The position numbers were made by a program, and so were the translations under genes. A DNA stretch of 64,000 bases, taken from RYN-230 sp963770545. GTDB lineage: Bacteria; Actinomycetota; Actinomycetes; Streptosporangiales; Streptosporangiaceae. This document shows positions 8,700 to 16,688 of this stretch, piece after piece. Location: positions 248,001 to 312,000 of the forward strand of contig CAVYQF010000008.1 in NCBI GenBank assembly GCA_963770545.1. Direction: 5' to 3'. Under the pieces are notes generated by a model. The model did no database searches. It was not told where the DNA came from and was given only the letters and a program-made list of their open reading frames with translations. Every line of letters begins with the position of its first letter. Positions within the stretch are counted from its first letter, which is position 1.

Positions 8700-9629
8700 G
8701 TGAGCCGCCGTGGCTGGGTTCTCTTCGCGGCGATGAGCGTGATCTGGGGCGTTCCCTACTTGCTCATCAAGGTCGCGGACGGCGGGGTCTCGGTTCCGGT
8801 TCTCGTCTTCGCTCGGGTGGCCGGGGGCGCCGCGGTGCTGCTGCCCATCGCGGTGCACCGCAGGCAGGTGGGGGCGCTGCGCGGGCACTGGCGCTGGCTG
8901 GCCGTATTCGCGTGCGTGGAGATCATCCTGCCGTGGCTGTTCTTGAGCGCAGCGGAGAAACGGCTGTCGAGTTCGATGAGCGGCCTGCTCGTCGCCTCGG
9001 TGCCGATCATCGGGGTGGCCCTGGCCAGGCTCACCGGGGACAGAGAGCGGCTCACGCCGCTGCGCTGGGCCGGCCTGCTGGGCGGCCTGGCCGGAGTGGC
9101 GCTGCTCGCCGGCCCGGGCGCGGTCCACGGTGACCTGGGGTCGGTCGCCCTGGTCATGCTCACCGCGGTGGGATACGCCATCGGGCCGCTGATCGCCAGC
9201 CGCAAGCTTGCTGACCTGCCCGGTCTCGCGGTGACCGCGGTATGCCTGGGGTTCGCGGCGGTGGTCTACGCCCCGGCGGCCGCGCTGACCTGGCCGCGAT
9301 CGGTCCCGTCCGCCGCTGTGCTGGCCAGCCTGGCCGGTCTGGCCCTGGTCTGCACGGCCCTCGCGTTCGTGCTGTTCTTCAAGCTGATCGCCGAGGTCGG
9401 CCCGGCCCGCGCCACGGTGATCACGTACGTGAACCCGGCCGTGGCCGTGGCCCTCGGCGTGGGGGTGCTCGGTGAGCCGCTCACCCCGGAGATCATCGCC
9501 GCTTTCGGCCTGATCCTGGCGGGTTCCGTGCTGGCCACCAGGTCCGGCCAGCCGGCCGCCTCCGGGACCGAGGAGACGGCCCAGGATCAGCCCAGCGCCG
9601 CGCCCGGGCCGTTGAGCAAAGCCCCGTGA
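8700..9629 (+). CDS. DMT superfamily permease (EamA)
   Basis: The 309-residue protein has ten predicted membrane helices arranged as two EamA repeats of five, the standard plan of drug/metabolite transporters. The second repeat holds the conserved ATVITYVNPAVAVALGV and LGEPLTPE motifs seen in RhaT/YdcZ-like exporters. The GTG at 8700 has GGGAGG six bases upstream. Its stop overlaps the start of the next gene by four bases (GTGA), so the two are translationally coupled. The substrate is unknown; relatives export amino acids or metabolites. Confidence 0.85.
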   Translation: MSRRGWVLFAAMSVIWGVPYLLIKVADGGVSVPVLVFARVAGGAAVLLPIAVHRRQVGALRGHWRWLAVFACVEIILPWLFLSAAEKRLSSSMSGLLVASVPIIGVALARLTGDRERLTPLRWAGLLGGLAGVALLAGPGAVHGDLGSVALVMLTAVGYAIGPLIASRKLADLPGLAVTAVCLGFAAVVYAPAAALTWPRSVPSAAVLASLAGLALVCTALAFVLFFKLIAEVGPARATVITYVNPAVAVALGVGVLGEPLTPEIIAAFGLILAGSVLATRSGQPAASGTEETAQDQPSAAPGPLSKAP

Positions 9630-10816
9630 CCAGCGCAGCGGATCCTGAAGCGCAGCTGCGCGCGCTCGAGGAGTTGCTGACTGGCCCGGGCGCCGAACTG
9701 CTGGCCTCGCTGCGCGACCAGGTGCTCACCCCGGGCACCGCGCTGGCCCTGGGCACCCGGTTGCGTCAGACGTACCCGGCCGGGCTGGTGGCCGCGGCCC
9801 TGGCGCAGCACGAACTGCGGCTCGCAGCCCGGGCTAAGTTCAGCCGGGCCATGGACATGTTCTTCACCCGGGCGGGCCTGGAGCAGGCCTCCGCTGAGGT
9901 GGTGGCCCAGCACCGGCAGGCCCGGTTCGCAAAGGCCGGCGTGCTGGCCGACCTGTGCTGCGGCATCGGCGGTGACCTGGTCGCCCTAGCCGGGAAGCAC
10001 CAGGTCCGGGCCGTCGACCGGGACCCGCTGCACCTGCGGATGGCGATGCTCAATGCCGCGGCCTGCGGCGTGGGTGGTTGCGCGCAGGCCGTGCAGGCCG
10101 ACGTTCGCGAGGTGGACCTGGCCGGGGTGGATGCGGTGTTCATCGACCCGGCCCGGCGCAGCGGCGCCCGCCGGCTGGGCCCCGGCACGAGCGAACCGTC
10201 GCTGGCCTGGTGCCTGGACCTGGCCGGGCGTGTCCCCAGGATGGGCATCAAGGCGGCCCCCGGGATCGCGCGGGACGCGGTGCCCGGTGGCTGGGAACTG
10301 GAGTTCGTCGCCGTCGGGCGGGATCTGAAGGAAGCGGTGGCCTGGTCGCCGTCCCTGGCTGGCCCGGCCACCCGGGCCACCATCCTGCCTGGCGGCCACA
10401 CGCTCACCCCCCGGCCAGGCCCGCCAGTCCCGGTGGCCGCCCCTGGCCCTTTCGTCCTCGACCCGAACCCCGCGGTGACCCGGGCCGGGCTGGTCGAGGA
10501 GCTCGCCCGGGACCTGGGGGCGTGGAAGATCGACCAGCAGATCGCGTTCCTGGCCGCTGACTCAAGGCTGCGTACCCCGTTCGCCCGCACCCTGCGGGTC
10601 CTCGACTCCGGGCCGTGGAACCAGAAACGGCTCCCGGCCCGCCTGCGTGACCTCGACATCGGTGCGCTGGACATCCGGCGCCGGGGACTGGCCGGAGATG
10701 TGGACCGGCTGCAGCGGCAGCTGAAGCTGTCCGGTTCGCGCCGGGCCACCTTGATGATGACCCGGGCCCGGGATGAGCCCTGGGGGCTGATCTGCGTTGA
10801 CGCTGATACGCCATAG
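9626..10816 (+). CDS. Class I SAM-dependent methyltransferase, THUMP-like
   Basis: An N-terminal helical region of about 100 residues is followed by a Rossmann-fold methyltransferase. Motif I reads LADLCCGIGGDL (SAM binding), an acidic turn AVDRDP follows, and the motif IV position is VFIDPARR. The C-terminal part (about 270-396) resembles the THUMP-like domain of actinobacterial proteins of this type, which suggests an RNA substrate. The order helical-MTase-THUMP-like and the 396-residue length fit that family. It is coupled to the upstream DMT gene and lies before serS, but the functional link to tRNA is only inferred. Confidence 0.8.
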   Translation: MTSAADPEAQLRALEELLTGPGAELLASLRDQVLTPGTALALGTRLRQTYPAGLVAAALAQHELRLAARAKFSRAMDMFFTRAGLEQASAEVVAQHRQARFAKAGVLADLCCGIGGDLVALAGKHQVRAVDRDPLHLRMAMLNAAACGVGGCAQAVQADVREVDLAGVDAVFIDPARRSGARRLGPGTSEPSLAWCLDLAGRVPRMGIKAAPGIARDAVPGGWELEFVAVGRDLKEAVAWSPSLAGPATRATILPGGHTLTPRPGPPVPVAAPGPFVLDPNPAVTRAGLVEELARDLGAWKIDQQIAFLAADSRLRTPFARTLRVLDSGPWNQKRLPARLRDLDIGALDIRRRGLAGDVDRLQRQLKLSGSRRATLMMTRARDEPWGLICVDADTP

Positions 10817-10860
10817 CCATCTGTCTTTCCGCCTTAGCCGTCTGTCTGCTATCTGCCATG

Positions 10861-10945
10861 GCCGGGGGCGCCCGACTATGGACTGCCTGGGCCGGGGGCG
10901 CCTGACTGTGGACTGCCTGGGCCGGGGGCGCCTGACTGCGGACCG
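10861..10945. repeat. 30-bp tandem repeat, 2.8 copies
   Basis: Units of 30 bp (beginning GCCGGGGGCGCC) start at 10861, 10891 and 10921, the last cut short. Copies differ by one or two bases. The array fills the spacer between the methyltransferase gene and the serS promoter, so copy-number change would alter only the distance upstream of serS. Confidence 0.9.
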
Positions 10946-10977
10946 GATTGCGGTACGTCCCCGCTAGACTCGCGCAC
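10941..10977 (+). promoter_or_regulatory. Probable leaderless promoter of serS
   Basis: A TAGACT hexamer (10965-10970) fits the actinobacterial -10 pattern TANNNT and ends seven bases before the GTG of serS. Transcription would then start at or next to the first codon, giving a leaderless mRNA. There is no Shine-Dalgarno sequence between the hexamer and the GTG. A -35 element is not convincing. Confidence 0.55.
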
Positions 10978-12225
10978 GTGATTGACCTGAGGGCCGCACG
11001 CCAGGAGCCAGACCGCTACCGGTCCGCGCTCGCCCGGCGGGGTGCCGCCGACGACTTCGATGCCGTGCTCGCTGCCGACCAGACCTGGCGGGAGCTGACC
11101 GAACGGGCCGAGACCCTGCGCGCCACGCAGAAGCGGTCGTCCCGGGGGGGCAAGCCCAGCCCCGAGGAACTCGCCGCGCTGCAACAGCTCCGGAAGGAGC
11201 TCGACGCGGCGGAGTCAGACCTGGCCGAGGCCGAGCGGAGCCGGCAGGCCCTGCTGGCCCGGATCCCCAACCTCCCTGACCCCAGCGCCGCGGACGGCCT
11301 GGCCGAGGAAGATTCGGTCGTGCTGCGCACCTGGGGCGAGCCACCCCGGTTCACGTTCGATGTCCGGGACGCCACCGATCTCGGCGGTCCGGCGGGCTGG
11401 ATCGACATGGCCCGCGGCGCCCGGCTGTCCGGGTCCCGCTTCGCATACCGCTTCGGCGACGTGGCCATGACCGAGATGGCCCTGTACCGCTTCGTCCTCG
11501 ACCGCCTGGCCGGGAAGGGGTTCATGACCGTCCTCCCGCCGGTACTGGTCGGCGAGCGGGCCATGTACGGCACCGGGTTCCTGCCCACCGAGGAGTCCAA
11601 CCTGTACCACCTGGAACGGGACAATCTGTACCTGACCGGGACCTCGGAGGTGGCGCTGGCCGGGATCCACACCGACGAGCGGCTCGAGGAGAGCGAGTTG
11701 CCCGCCAAGTACGCGGCGTTCAGCACGAACTTCCGGCGCGAGGCGGGAGCTGCGGGCAAGGACACCAAGGGCATGTTCCGGGTCCACCAGTTCGACAAGG
11801 TGGAGATGTACGTCTACTGCCTTCCGGAGCAGTCATCCGCGTTCCACGAGGAGCTTCTCGCGCACGAGGAGGAGATCGTCCAGGCCCTCGGGCTGCCCTA
11901 CCGGGTGATGAACATCGCCGTGGGCGACCTTGGCGCGCCTGCGGCCAAGAAGTACGACATCGAGGCCTGGTTCCCCGCCCAGGAGCGCTACCGGGAGATC
12001 ACCTCCTGCTCGAACACCACCGACTACCAGGCGCGGCGGCTGAACATCCGGTTCCGCCGCGACGGCAAGCTGCACTTCGCGCACACCCTGAACGGAACCG
12101 GGGCGACGGCCCGGTCCCTCCTGTCGATCATGGAGAACTTCCAGGACGAGGGGGGAGTCGTGGCCGTCCCAGAGGTCCTCCAGAGCTACGGCGCCCCGGC
12201 CACCCTCGGCCGGAAGCCGGGCTAA
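10978..12225 (+). CDS. serS: Seryl-tRNA synthetase
   Basis: Charges tRNA-Ser with serine. The 415-residue product starts IDLRAARQEPDRYRSALARRG, the usual bacterial SerRS beginning, which fixes the GTG at 10978. The N-terminal coiled-coil arm spans about 30-95. The class II core shows TGTSEVAL, the motif 2 segment FRREAG...FRVHQFDKVEMY, and motif 3 NGTGATARSLLSIMENFQ near the C-terminus. Length is normal. A longer frame from 10948 would start in poorly conserved sequence. Its stop codon overlaps the stop of the convergent S53 peptidase gene. Confidence 0.97.
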   Translation: MIDLRAARQEPDRYRSALARRGAADDFDAVLAADQTWRELTERAETLRATQKRSSRGGKPSPEELAALQQLRKELDAAESDLAEAERSRQALLARIPNLPDPSAADGLAEEDSVVLRTWGEPPRFTFDVRDATDLGGPAGWIDMARGARLSGSRFAYRFGDVAMTEMALYRFVLDRLAGKGFMTVLPPVLVGERAMYGTGFLPTEESNLYHLERDNLYLTGTSEVALAGIHTDERLEESELPAKYAAFSTNFRREAGAAGKDTKGMFRVHQFDKVEMYVYCLPEQSSAFHEELLAHEEEIVQALGLPYRVMNIAVGDLGAPAAKKYDIEAWFPAQERYREITSCSNTTDYQARRLNIRFRRDGKLHFAHTLNGTGATARSLLSIMENFQDEGGVVAVPEVLQSYGAPATLGRKPG

Positions 12226-13949
12226 GCCCCGGATCCGCCGGCCTGGCCAGCACTCGCCTGGCCATCACCGGCCTGGCCCGCGCCGGCTGGGCCGTCACCA
12301 GCCTGGGCACTGCCCAGCGTGGTGAGCAGGCTGCTCCCCTCCGGGGAGCCGAGCCCGGTGCAGGCGTCCCAGCCCGGTCCGGCCGCGTAGGCGCCGTTGC
12401 TGCCGCTGGTGATGTCGCGGAAGCCCGGCCCCCCCGTGCCCGCGGTTACTCCCGCGTAGAGCAGGGGCTGAATCAGGCCGAACGGCTTCCCGGTGGACTG
12501 GGCCAGGCGGCTGATGAGCCCGGCCCAGAGCGGTGCCACCGCACTCGTCCCGCCGATCACTGTGGACTGCCCGTCCACCCGGACCTGGTAGCCGGTGGCC
12601 GGGTCGGCGCAGCCGGCCACATCGGGCACGCCCCGGCCTGCCGCCGTGCCGGGCGCCGCCCCGGCCTGGGCCGGGACGCCCGCTGCGTCCTGCCAGGACG
12701 GGAGGCCGAAAGTGTCACTCACGCCGCCGCCGGTGGCGCCGCCCGACGCCCCGTCGTTCCAGACCGTCTCGGAGCTGATCACGCCGGTCGCCGCGTTGCC
12801 GCGCAGACTGGTCCCGCCGCAGGCCAGCGCGTGCGGGCTGGACGCAGGGAAGTCGACGTGGACGCCGCTGCCACTCTGGCCGTCGCTGCTGCCGTTGTCC
12901 CCGGCTGCGACGGTGACCGTGACGCCGAGCGCGGCCGCGTCCGCCATGGCCTGGTCCAAGGAGGTCCGGGCCTGCGCGGTCCAGGAATCCTCGGATTGCC
13001 CCCAGCTGATGCTGACTACGGCGGGCGTCGGGGTGGCGTGCACCGCGGTGGTCACCGCGTCCACGAAGCCCTGATCGGTGTTGGGCGCGAAGTAGACGAC
13101 CTGGGCGGCCCCGGGAGCCACCCCCCCGGCCACCTCGATGTCCAGCAGGACCTCGCCGTCGGCGCCGTTAGGGTCCTGGCCGGGCTGGTTGACCGCGCCG
13201 TCTACGCCGGCCGCGGTGACCGAGGGAACCGGGAGGCCCAGCCCGGCGAAGTAGGGGTCGAGGTCGCTGCTTCCGAATCCGCCACCGAGCTCGATGATTG
13301 CGATGGTCTGGCCGGTCCCGTCGGTGCCCGCCGGGAACTGGTACAGCCCGGCGACCTGCGGCGGGGTGTAGGAGGTAGGCGCCGCGGCTGGTGCCGGTGC
13401 CGCGGATCCCGGTGCGGTCGATCCCGGTGCTGTGCTCCGGGCCCCCGCCGCGGGAGCGCGGCGGTAATGCGCGCGGGCCTGCGGCCGGTCGTCCAGGCCG
13501 AGCACGGCGAGCACGATGCCATTCAGTTCGGCGGGGATCTGCAGCGCGCCTTCGCGGTAGCGGTGCTCGACCGTGCCCTGTCCCGTGATCGGGTCGGGCG
13601 TGCGGACCAGGCGCAGCGTGGCTCCAAAGGTCGCGGACAGGGCCGCGATCGTGCCCGCCACCTTTACCCGGCGGGCACCCGGGTCGGCGCTGGCGACCCG
13701 CAGGCCGTGCCCAGCCAGCACGGTCGAGATGAGGTCCAGGTCGGCCGGGTCGGTGCCGTGTTGCTCAGCGAAGTGCTCCCTGGTCAAGGTGGCGGGGCCT
13801 TCCACCAGATCCCGGGGCAGCGCGGCCCGGCGCCGGGTCACCAGCGTGACCTCGATCTGCTCGGCTTCATCCACCGCGCCCACTTGCTGCGACTGCGGCA
13901 GGGAGCCGCGCTCGCTGCCGGGCAGAGGCACGAAGGATTGTCCGCTCAT
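12222..13949 (-). CDS. S53 family peptidase (sedolisin/kumamolisin type) with propeptide
   Basis: Acid-active serine-carboxyl protease. Residues 1-150 form a pro-kumamolisin activation domain; an Ala/Pro/Ser-rich linker (165-192) with in-frame 15-bp repeats precedes the catalytic domain. Glu266 and Asp270 (GEVLLDIE) and the nucleophile Ser469 (GGTSAVAPLW) match the sedolisin Glu-Asp-Ser triad and spacing, and a conserved SWGQSE segment is present. No classical signal peptide is obvious, which is common in this family. The C-terminus is a short Gly/Ala/Gln-rich repeat tail. The ATG at 13949 has AGGAG five bases upstream. Probably secreted for extracellular protein breakdown. Confidence 0.92.
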   Translation of the reverse strand: MSGQSFVPLPGSERGSLPQSQQVGAVDEAEQIEVTLVTRRRAALPRDLVEGPATLTREHFAEQHGTDPADLDLISTVLAGHGLRVASADPGARRVKVAGTIAALSATFGATLRLVRTPDPITGQGTVEHRYREGALQIPAELNGIVLAVLGLDDRPQARAHYRRAPAAGARSTAPGSTAPGSAAPAPAAAPTSYTPPQVAGLYQFPAGTDGTGQTIAIIELGGGFGSSDLDPYFAGLGLPVPSVTAAGVDGAVNQPGQDPNGADGEVLLDIEVAGGVAPGAAQVVYFAPNTDQGFVDAVTTAVHATPTPAVVSISWGQSEDSWTAQARTSLDQAMADAAALGVTVTVAAGDNGSSDGQSGSGVHVDFPASSPHALACGGTSLRGNAATGVISSETVWNDGASGGATGGGVSDTFGLPSWQDAAGVPAQAGAAPGTAAGRGVPDVAGCADPATGYQVRVDGQSTVIGGTSAVAPLWAGLISRLAQSTGKPFGLIQPLLYAGVTAGTGGPGFRDITSGSNGAYAAGPGWDACTGLGSPEGSSLLTTLGSAQAGDGPAGAGQAGDGQASAGQAGGSGA

Positions 13950-14054
13950 TATCGCTCCTGGGTGGTTGACGCCGTTTCAGCAGCCAGTATGTCGCGTGAC
14001 CGCGGCCGGGGAGCCGTTCCCGCGCCAAAACGGATGGGCTCATCAGGGCGGAAA

Positions 14055-14096
14055 TGCGGAGGACGGGAACGGTCGCAGCCGTTCCCGCCCTCCGCA
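14055..14096 (-). terminator. Strong hairpin, candidate intrinsic terminator
   Basis: An inverted repeat of two perfect arms (8 and 9 bp, split by one mismatch) encloses a 6-base loop. On the minus strand the stem is followed by ATTT. It lies downstream of the small membrane protein gene and about 105 bases upstream of the S53 peptidase start, so it could end the former transcript or attenuate the latter. The arm sequence AGCCGTTCCCGC is also repeated directly near 14009. Confidence 0.6.
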
Positions 14097-14128
14097 GGAT
14101 TCCTGGTCGCGAGGCCATCCTGATTGGG

Positions 14129-14171
14129 CAGCCCGCGGTCAGGCGCCCGCGGTCAGGCGCCCGTGGTCAGG
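14129..14171. repeat. 14-bp tandem repeat, three copies
   Basis: Three units of CAGGCGCCCGCGGT (the third with a T substitution, the first degenerate at its left end) lie just downstream of the small membrane protein gene. No function is evident. Confidence 0.75.
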
Positions 14172-14183
14172 CCACCAGCAAGG

Positions 14184-14393
14184 TCAGCAGGCTGCGGTGA
14201 AGATCGGCGCGGCGATGAGGGACCAGAGGGCAACGAGCCCAACCTCGCCGTGGCCGATCCGCTGCCCGGTCTGGCGCGCGGTGGCCATGCTGGCCCCCGC
14301 CACCACCACGAGGCCGGTCGACACGCCGAACGCGAGCCACCTAGCCACCGCTGCCGAGAAGGCGGCCTTTCCCGCAGACCCATCGGTATGCAA
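14184..14393 (-). CDS. Small two-helix membrane protein (hypothetical)
   Basis: This 69-residue frame has two clear hydrophobic stretches, WLAFGVSTGLVVVAGASM and VGLVALWSLIAAPIFTAA, separated by a polar turn. That pattern is uncommon for a chance frame in such GC-rich DNA. The only start in reach is a TTG at 14393 and no good ribosome site is seen, which weakens the call. It is flanked by tandem repeats upstream and a terminator-like hairpin downstream, as expected of a short monocistronic unit. No family is recognised. Confidence 0.4.
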   Translation of the reverse strand: MHTDGSAGKAAFSAAVARWLAFGVSTGLVVVAGASMATARQTGQRIGHGEVGLVALWSLIAAPIFTAAC

Positions 14394-14403
14394 CCGGACC
14401 GCC

Positions 14404-14530
14404 GGCGCTCCTGCCCGGACGCGGCACCGCCCACCCGGACGCGGCCCCGCCCACTCGGACGCGGCGCTCCTGCCCGGACGCGGCGCTCCTGCCCGGACGC
14501 GGCACCGCCCACTCGGACGCGGCCCCTTAC
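14404..14530. repeat. 19-20-bp tandem repeat, about six copies
   Basis: CGGACGCGGC recurs at spacings of 19-20 bases, alternating with GCTCCTGCC and ACCGCCCAC fillers, between 14404 and 14530. It precedes the small membrane protein frame on the minus strand and forms part of a 486-base stretch (14394-14879) without a supported gene. The remainder of that stretch holds a long hairpin and a G-rich tract. Confidence 0.8.
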
Positions 14531-14626
14531 CCGGCGCGGCACCGTCACCGGGAGCACCGTGGCCCGGTCCTGAACCACTTTCGTCCCATCAACCACATGG
14601 GCCACAGCGGCGATCCGACTCCTGGC

Positions 14627-14699
14627 ACATTTCACGCGGAGCGGAGCGTTCGTCGTATCCGGACAAATCACCCGTCAGGACGCACGCTCCGTGAAATGT
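14627..14699. other. Long imperfect hairpin
   Basis: Arms 14627-14635 with 14691-14699 (ACATTTCAC and its complement, perfect) and 14643-14654 with 14679-14690 (12 bp, one mismatch) pair into a 21-bp stem with a 7-base bulge on one side and a 24-base loop. It lies downstream of the DUF1707 gene on its transcript. It has no T-run, so it may be a transcript 3' end or a remnant of a small mobile palindromic element rather than a classical terminator. Confidence 0.65.
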
Positions 14700-14744
14700 C
14701 AAAGTTGATCATGAACTGAGAACCCGACCGGCCACGAGCGGGCC

Positions 14745-14808
14745 GGGATGGGTGGGACAGGATGGGATGGGTGGGGTTGGGGGGATGGGTGGGGGTGAGG
14801 GGCTGGGG
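14745..14808 (+). other. G-quadruplex-prone tract; C-rich, G-poor on the transcribed minus strand
   Basis: On the plus strand about ten runs of three or more G are separated by one to four bases. On the minus strand the same 64 bases are C-rich and almost G-free and begin about 70 bases after the DUF1707 stop codon. That composition is what Rho binds, so a Rho-dependent termination site for the DUF1707 transcript is possible. Both readings are inferences from composition. Confidence 0.6.
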
Positions 14809-14879
14809 CGCCGGGCATAACCCGGATCTGCACGGCGACTGGATCACCGCTGCGGACTGGATCTGCGTGGGGGAATGGG

Positions 14880-15653
14880 TCACATGTGCGGGGATATGCC
14901 GGGTGGCGGGTCATCGTCCGCAGCCGGCCCGATGTCCCGGTAGTGGTGATCTCGGAGGCGGTCCCGGCGGTCCTGGCGGTCCAGGCGGTCCCGTTGGTGG
15001 TGATGATGGTCCCGGTGGTCCCGGTGGTCGTCGTCCCGGTCCGCCGCGCCGCCGCGCCGCACGTTGACCCCGCCCAGCAGCGCGAGCCCGACCACCCGCA
15101 CCTTGGGTGCGCCGGGCAGCCCGGGGCCGCTGGCCCGGTGGTCGAAGCCGCCCATGATGCCGACGCCGGACACGTCCACCTCGACGTCGTCACCCACCAT
15201 GATGTCCACCCCGCCCATCAGGGTGAAGACGTCGATGGTGATGTCACGCTGGCTGAACCGGGCTTCGCGCAGGTCGAGCTGGACGCCGCCAAGCACCGCG
15301 ACCACGCTGTGCCGGGGCGGCACCACCCACGTCCCGCCCCGGTCCACGCCGCCCAGGATCGCGACGGACATCCCGGATCCGGGCTCACCGCCGATCCGGG
15401 CCGCCGGAAACGTGCCCGGGGCCGTGGCCAGCGGCCCGGGCGGCGGCTGGCCGGGGGCGGGCAGGTCCGCGGTGACCTCGGTCAGGTCGCCGTACGTCCG
15501 GGCCGCGTACGCGGCCTCGAGGCGCTGGTCCAGTTCGTCGAACGTGATCCGGCCGTCGCCGGCCGCCTGGCGCAGGACTTCGGCGGCCTGCTCCCGGTCG
15601 GCGTCGGAGACCCGGAGCTGACGGCGGTCGGCGGGCTGGGGGAGATCGCTCAT
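14880..15653 (-). CDS. DUF1707 / LiaF-like domain protein with His/Asp-rich tail
   Basis: Residues 10-65 form the DUF1707 domain (LRVSDADREQAAEVLRQA...). Residues 95-190 contain beta-rich repeats with the ILGGV, LMGGVDI and LLGGVNV signatures of the cell-wall-active antibiotic response (LiaF/DUF2154) family. No membrane helix is seen, so it is probably cytoplasmic or peripheral. The last 50 residues are extraordinarily rich in Asp, Arg and His (runs such as DDDHRDHRDHHHH), which could bind metal ions or polyanions. It likely belongs to an envelope-stress response, inferred from the family. The neighbouring minus-strand gene DUF6510 ends 13 bases upstream of its start. Confidence 0.85.
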   Translation of the reverse strand: MSDLPQPADRRQLRVSDADREQAAEVLRQAAGDGRITFDELDQRLEAAYAARTYGDLTEVTADLPAPGQPPPGPLATAPGTFPAARIGGEPGSGMSVAILGGVDRGGTWVVPPRHSVVAVLGGVQLDLREARFSQRDITIDVFTLMGGVDIMVGDDVEVDVSGVGIMGGFDHRASGPGLPGAPKVRVVGLALLGGVNVRRGGAADRDDDHRDHRDHHHHQRDRLDRQDRRDRLRDHHYRDIGPAADDDPPPGISPHM

Positions 15654-15666
15654 GACCTGATCCGCT

Positions 15667-15933
15667 TCACTCGCCGGGGGTCTGCAGTTCGAGGTAGCTG
15701 ACGCCGCGCAGGTCCAGCCAGGTGCGCCCGGCGGACTGGGTGACCCGGAGCACCACCTCGCCGCAGGTGCCGCAGCGGGCTACCAGGCCCGGCGCGTCGG
15801 TGTACACCATGGCCTGGCCCATCGCCTCGCGCGTGCCGCACGAGGCGCACTGGCCTACCGTGGTGGTGATGTCCACCGCGAAGACCTCGCCGAGGGTCCC
15901 GGCGAGGACGTTGCCGTCCAGGTGCGTGGTCAC
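15667..15933 (-). CDS. DUF6510 family zinc-ribbon protein
   Basis: This 88-residue protein has two CxxC pairs, CASC and CGTC, about 24 residues apart, which would bind one zinc ion in a ribbon. It is the third gene of an operon with a molybdopterin oxidoreductase and an FAD oxidoreductase; its start overlaps the FAD gene stop by four bases. The DUF6510 assignment rests on size, the CxxC pattern and this context. A role in assembly or electron transfer for the neighbouring redox enzymes is plausible but unproven. Confidence 0.75.
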   Translation of the reverse strand: MTTHLDGNVLAGTLGEVFAVDITTTVGQCASCGTREAMGQAMVYTDAPGLVARCGTCGEVVLRVTQSAGRTWLDLRGVSYLELQTPGE

Positions 15934-16688
15934 GCTTGGCCTCCGGAGGGTCCGAATCGTTCGGTCTTGATCACGCCAGGATCATGTCCCGCCTTGACCA
16001 GCAGGCTGGCCGCGGCCTCGACGAAGCCGGTCGGCCCGCAGATGAAGACCGCGGGCGCGGCCTCCCGGGTCCAGCCGGGTGCGGCCAGCGCCACCGGGGT
16101 GAGCCGGCCCACCCGTACCTGGGAGCCGGGCGGGGCGCTGCGGGTGTACACGTAGCTCACCTCGAGCCCGTCCCCGGCCTGGCTGCGCTGGGCCAGTTCG
16201 GCCGCGTAGAGCACGGTCTGCGGGTCGCGGACCGAGTAGACGAGCCGGAAGGGGGCGCGGCTGCCGGTCTCGGCGCGGTCGCGGATCATGGACATCAGCG
16301 GGACCACGCCGCTGCCCCCGGCCACCAGCAGCACGGGGCGGGTGGCGTCGGGGTCCCAGACGAACCAGCCGCCGATCGGCCCGCGCAGCTCCAGCGGGTA
16401 CCCCGGCATCAGCACGTCGGTCAGGTAGGGCGAGGCCTCGCCGTCCTCCAGCCGCTGCACGGTGAGCTCGAGGCGGTCACGGCCAGGTGGGGAGGCGATT
16501 GAGTACGACCGCTGGGCCGAGTAGCCGTCCTCGGCGGTGAGCCGGACGTCCACATGCTGGCCGGCGGCGTGCCCGGGCCAGCCGGGGACGTCGAGCGTGA
16601 TGGTGCGCGCGGTCGCGGTCTCCTCACGGATCTCCGCGACGGTGCCCACCTGCCAGGTCAGTCGCCCCAGTACCGCTGCTCGCGCCAT
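15930..16688 (-). CDS. FAD/NAD(P)-binding oxidoreductase (ferredoxin reductase-like)
   Basis: Flavin reductase of the FNR superfamily. The FAD-binding barrel shows RSYSIASPPG, the RxYS motif; the NAD(P)-binding half shows LLVAGGSGVVPLMSM and ends with the VFICGPTGFVEAA segment. The 252-residue product has no 2Fe-2S domain, so it would pass electrons between NAD(P)H and a separate partner. I chose the ATG at 16688, which overlaps the molybdopterin gene by 31 bases; longer frames upstream are out-of-frame translation of that gene. The natural partner is the neighbouring molybdoenzyme. Confidence 0.88.
   Translation of the reverse strand: MARAAVLGRLTWQVGTVAEIREETATARTITLDVPGWPGHAAGQHVDVRLTAEDGYSAQRSYSIASPPGRDRLELTVQRLEDGEASPYLTDVLMPGYPLELRGPIGGWFVWDPDATRPVLLVAGGSGVVPLMSMIRDRAETGSRAPFRLVYSVRDPQTVLYAAELAQRSQAGDGLEVSYVYTRSAPPGSQVRVGRLTPVALAAPGWTREAAPAVFICGPTGFVEAAASLLVKAGHDPGVIKTERFGPSGGQA

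Noticed and set aside
12210..12240. GC palindrome at the serS/S53 stop overlap as terminator
   Set aside because: The stem is imperfect, lies within coding sequence and lacks a T-run.
14404..14530. Regular repeats considered as a CRISPR array
   Set aside because: Units are 19-20 bp without unique spacers, and no cas gene is present.
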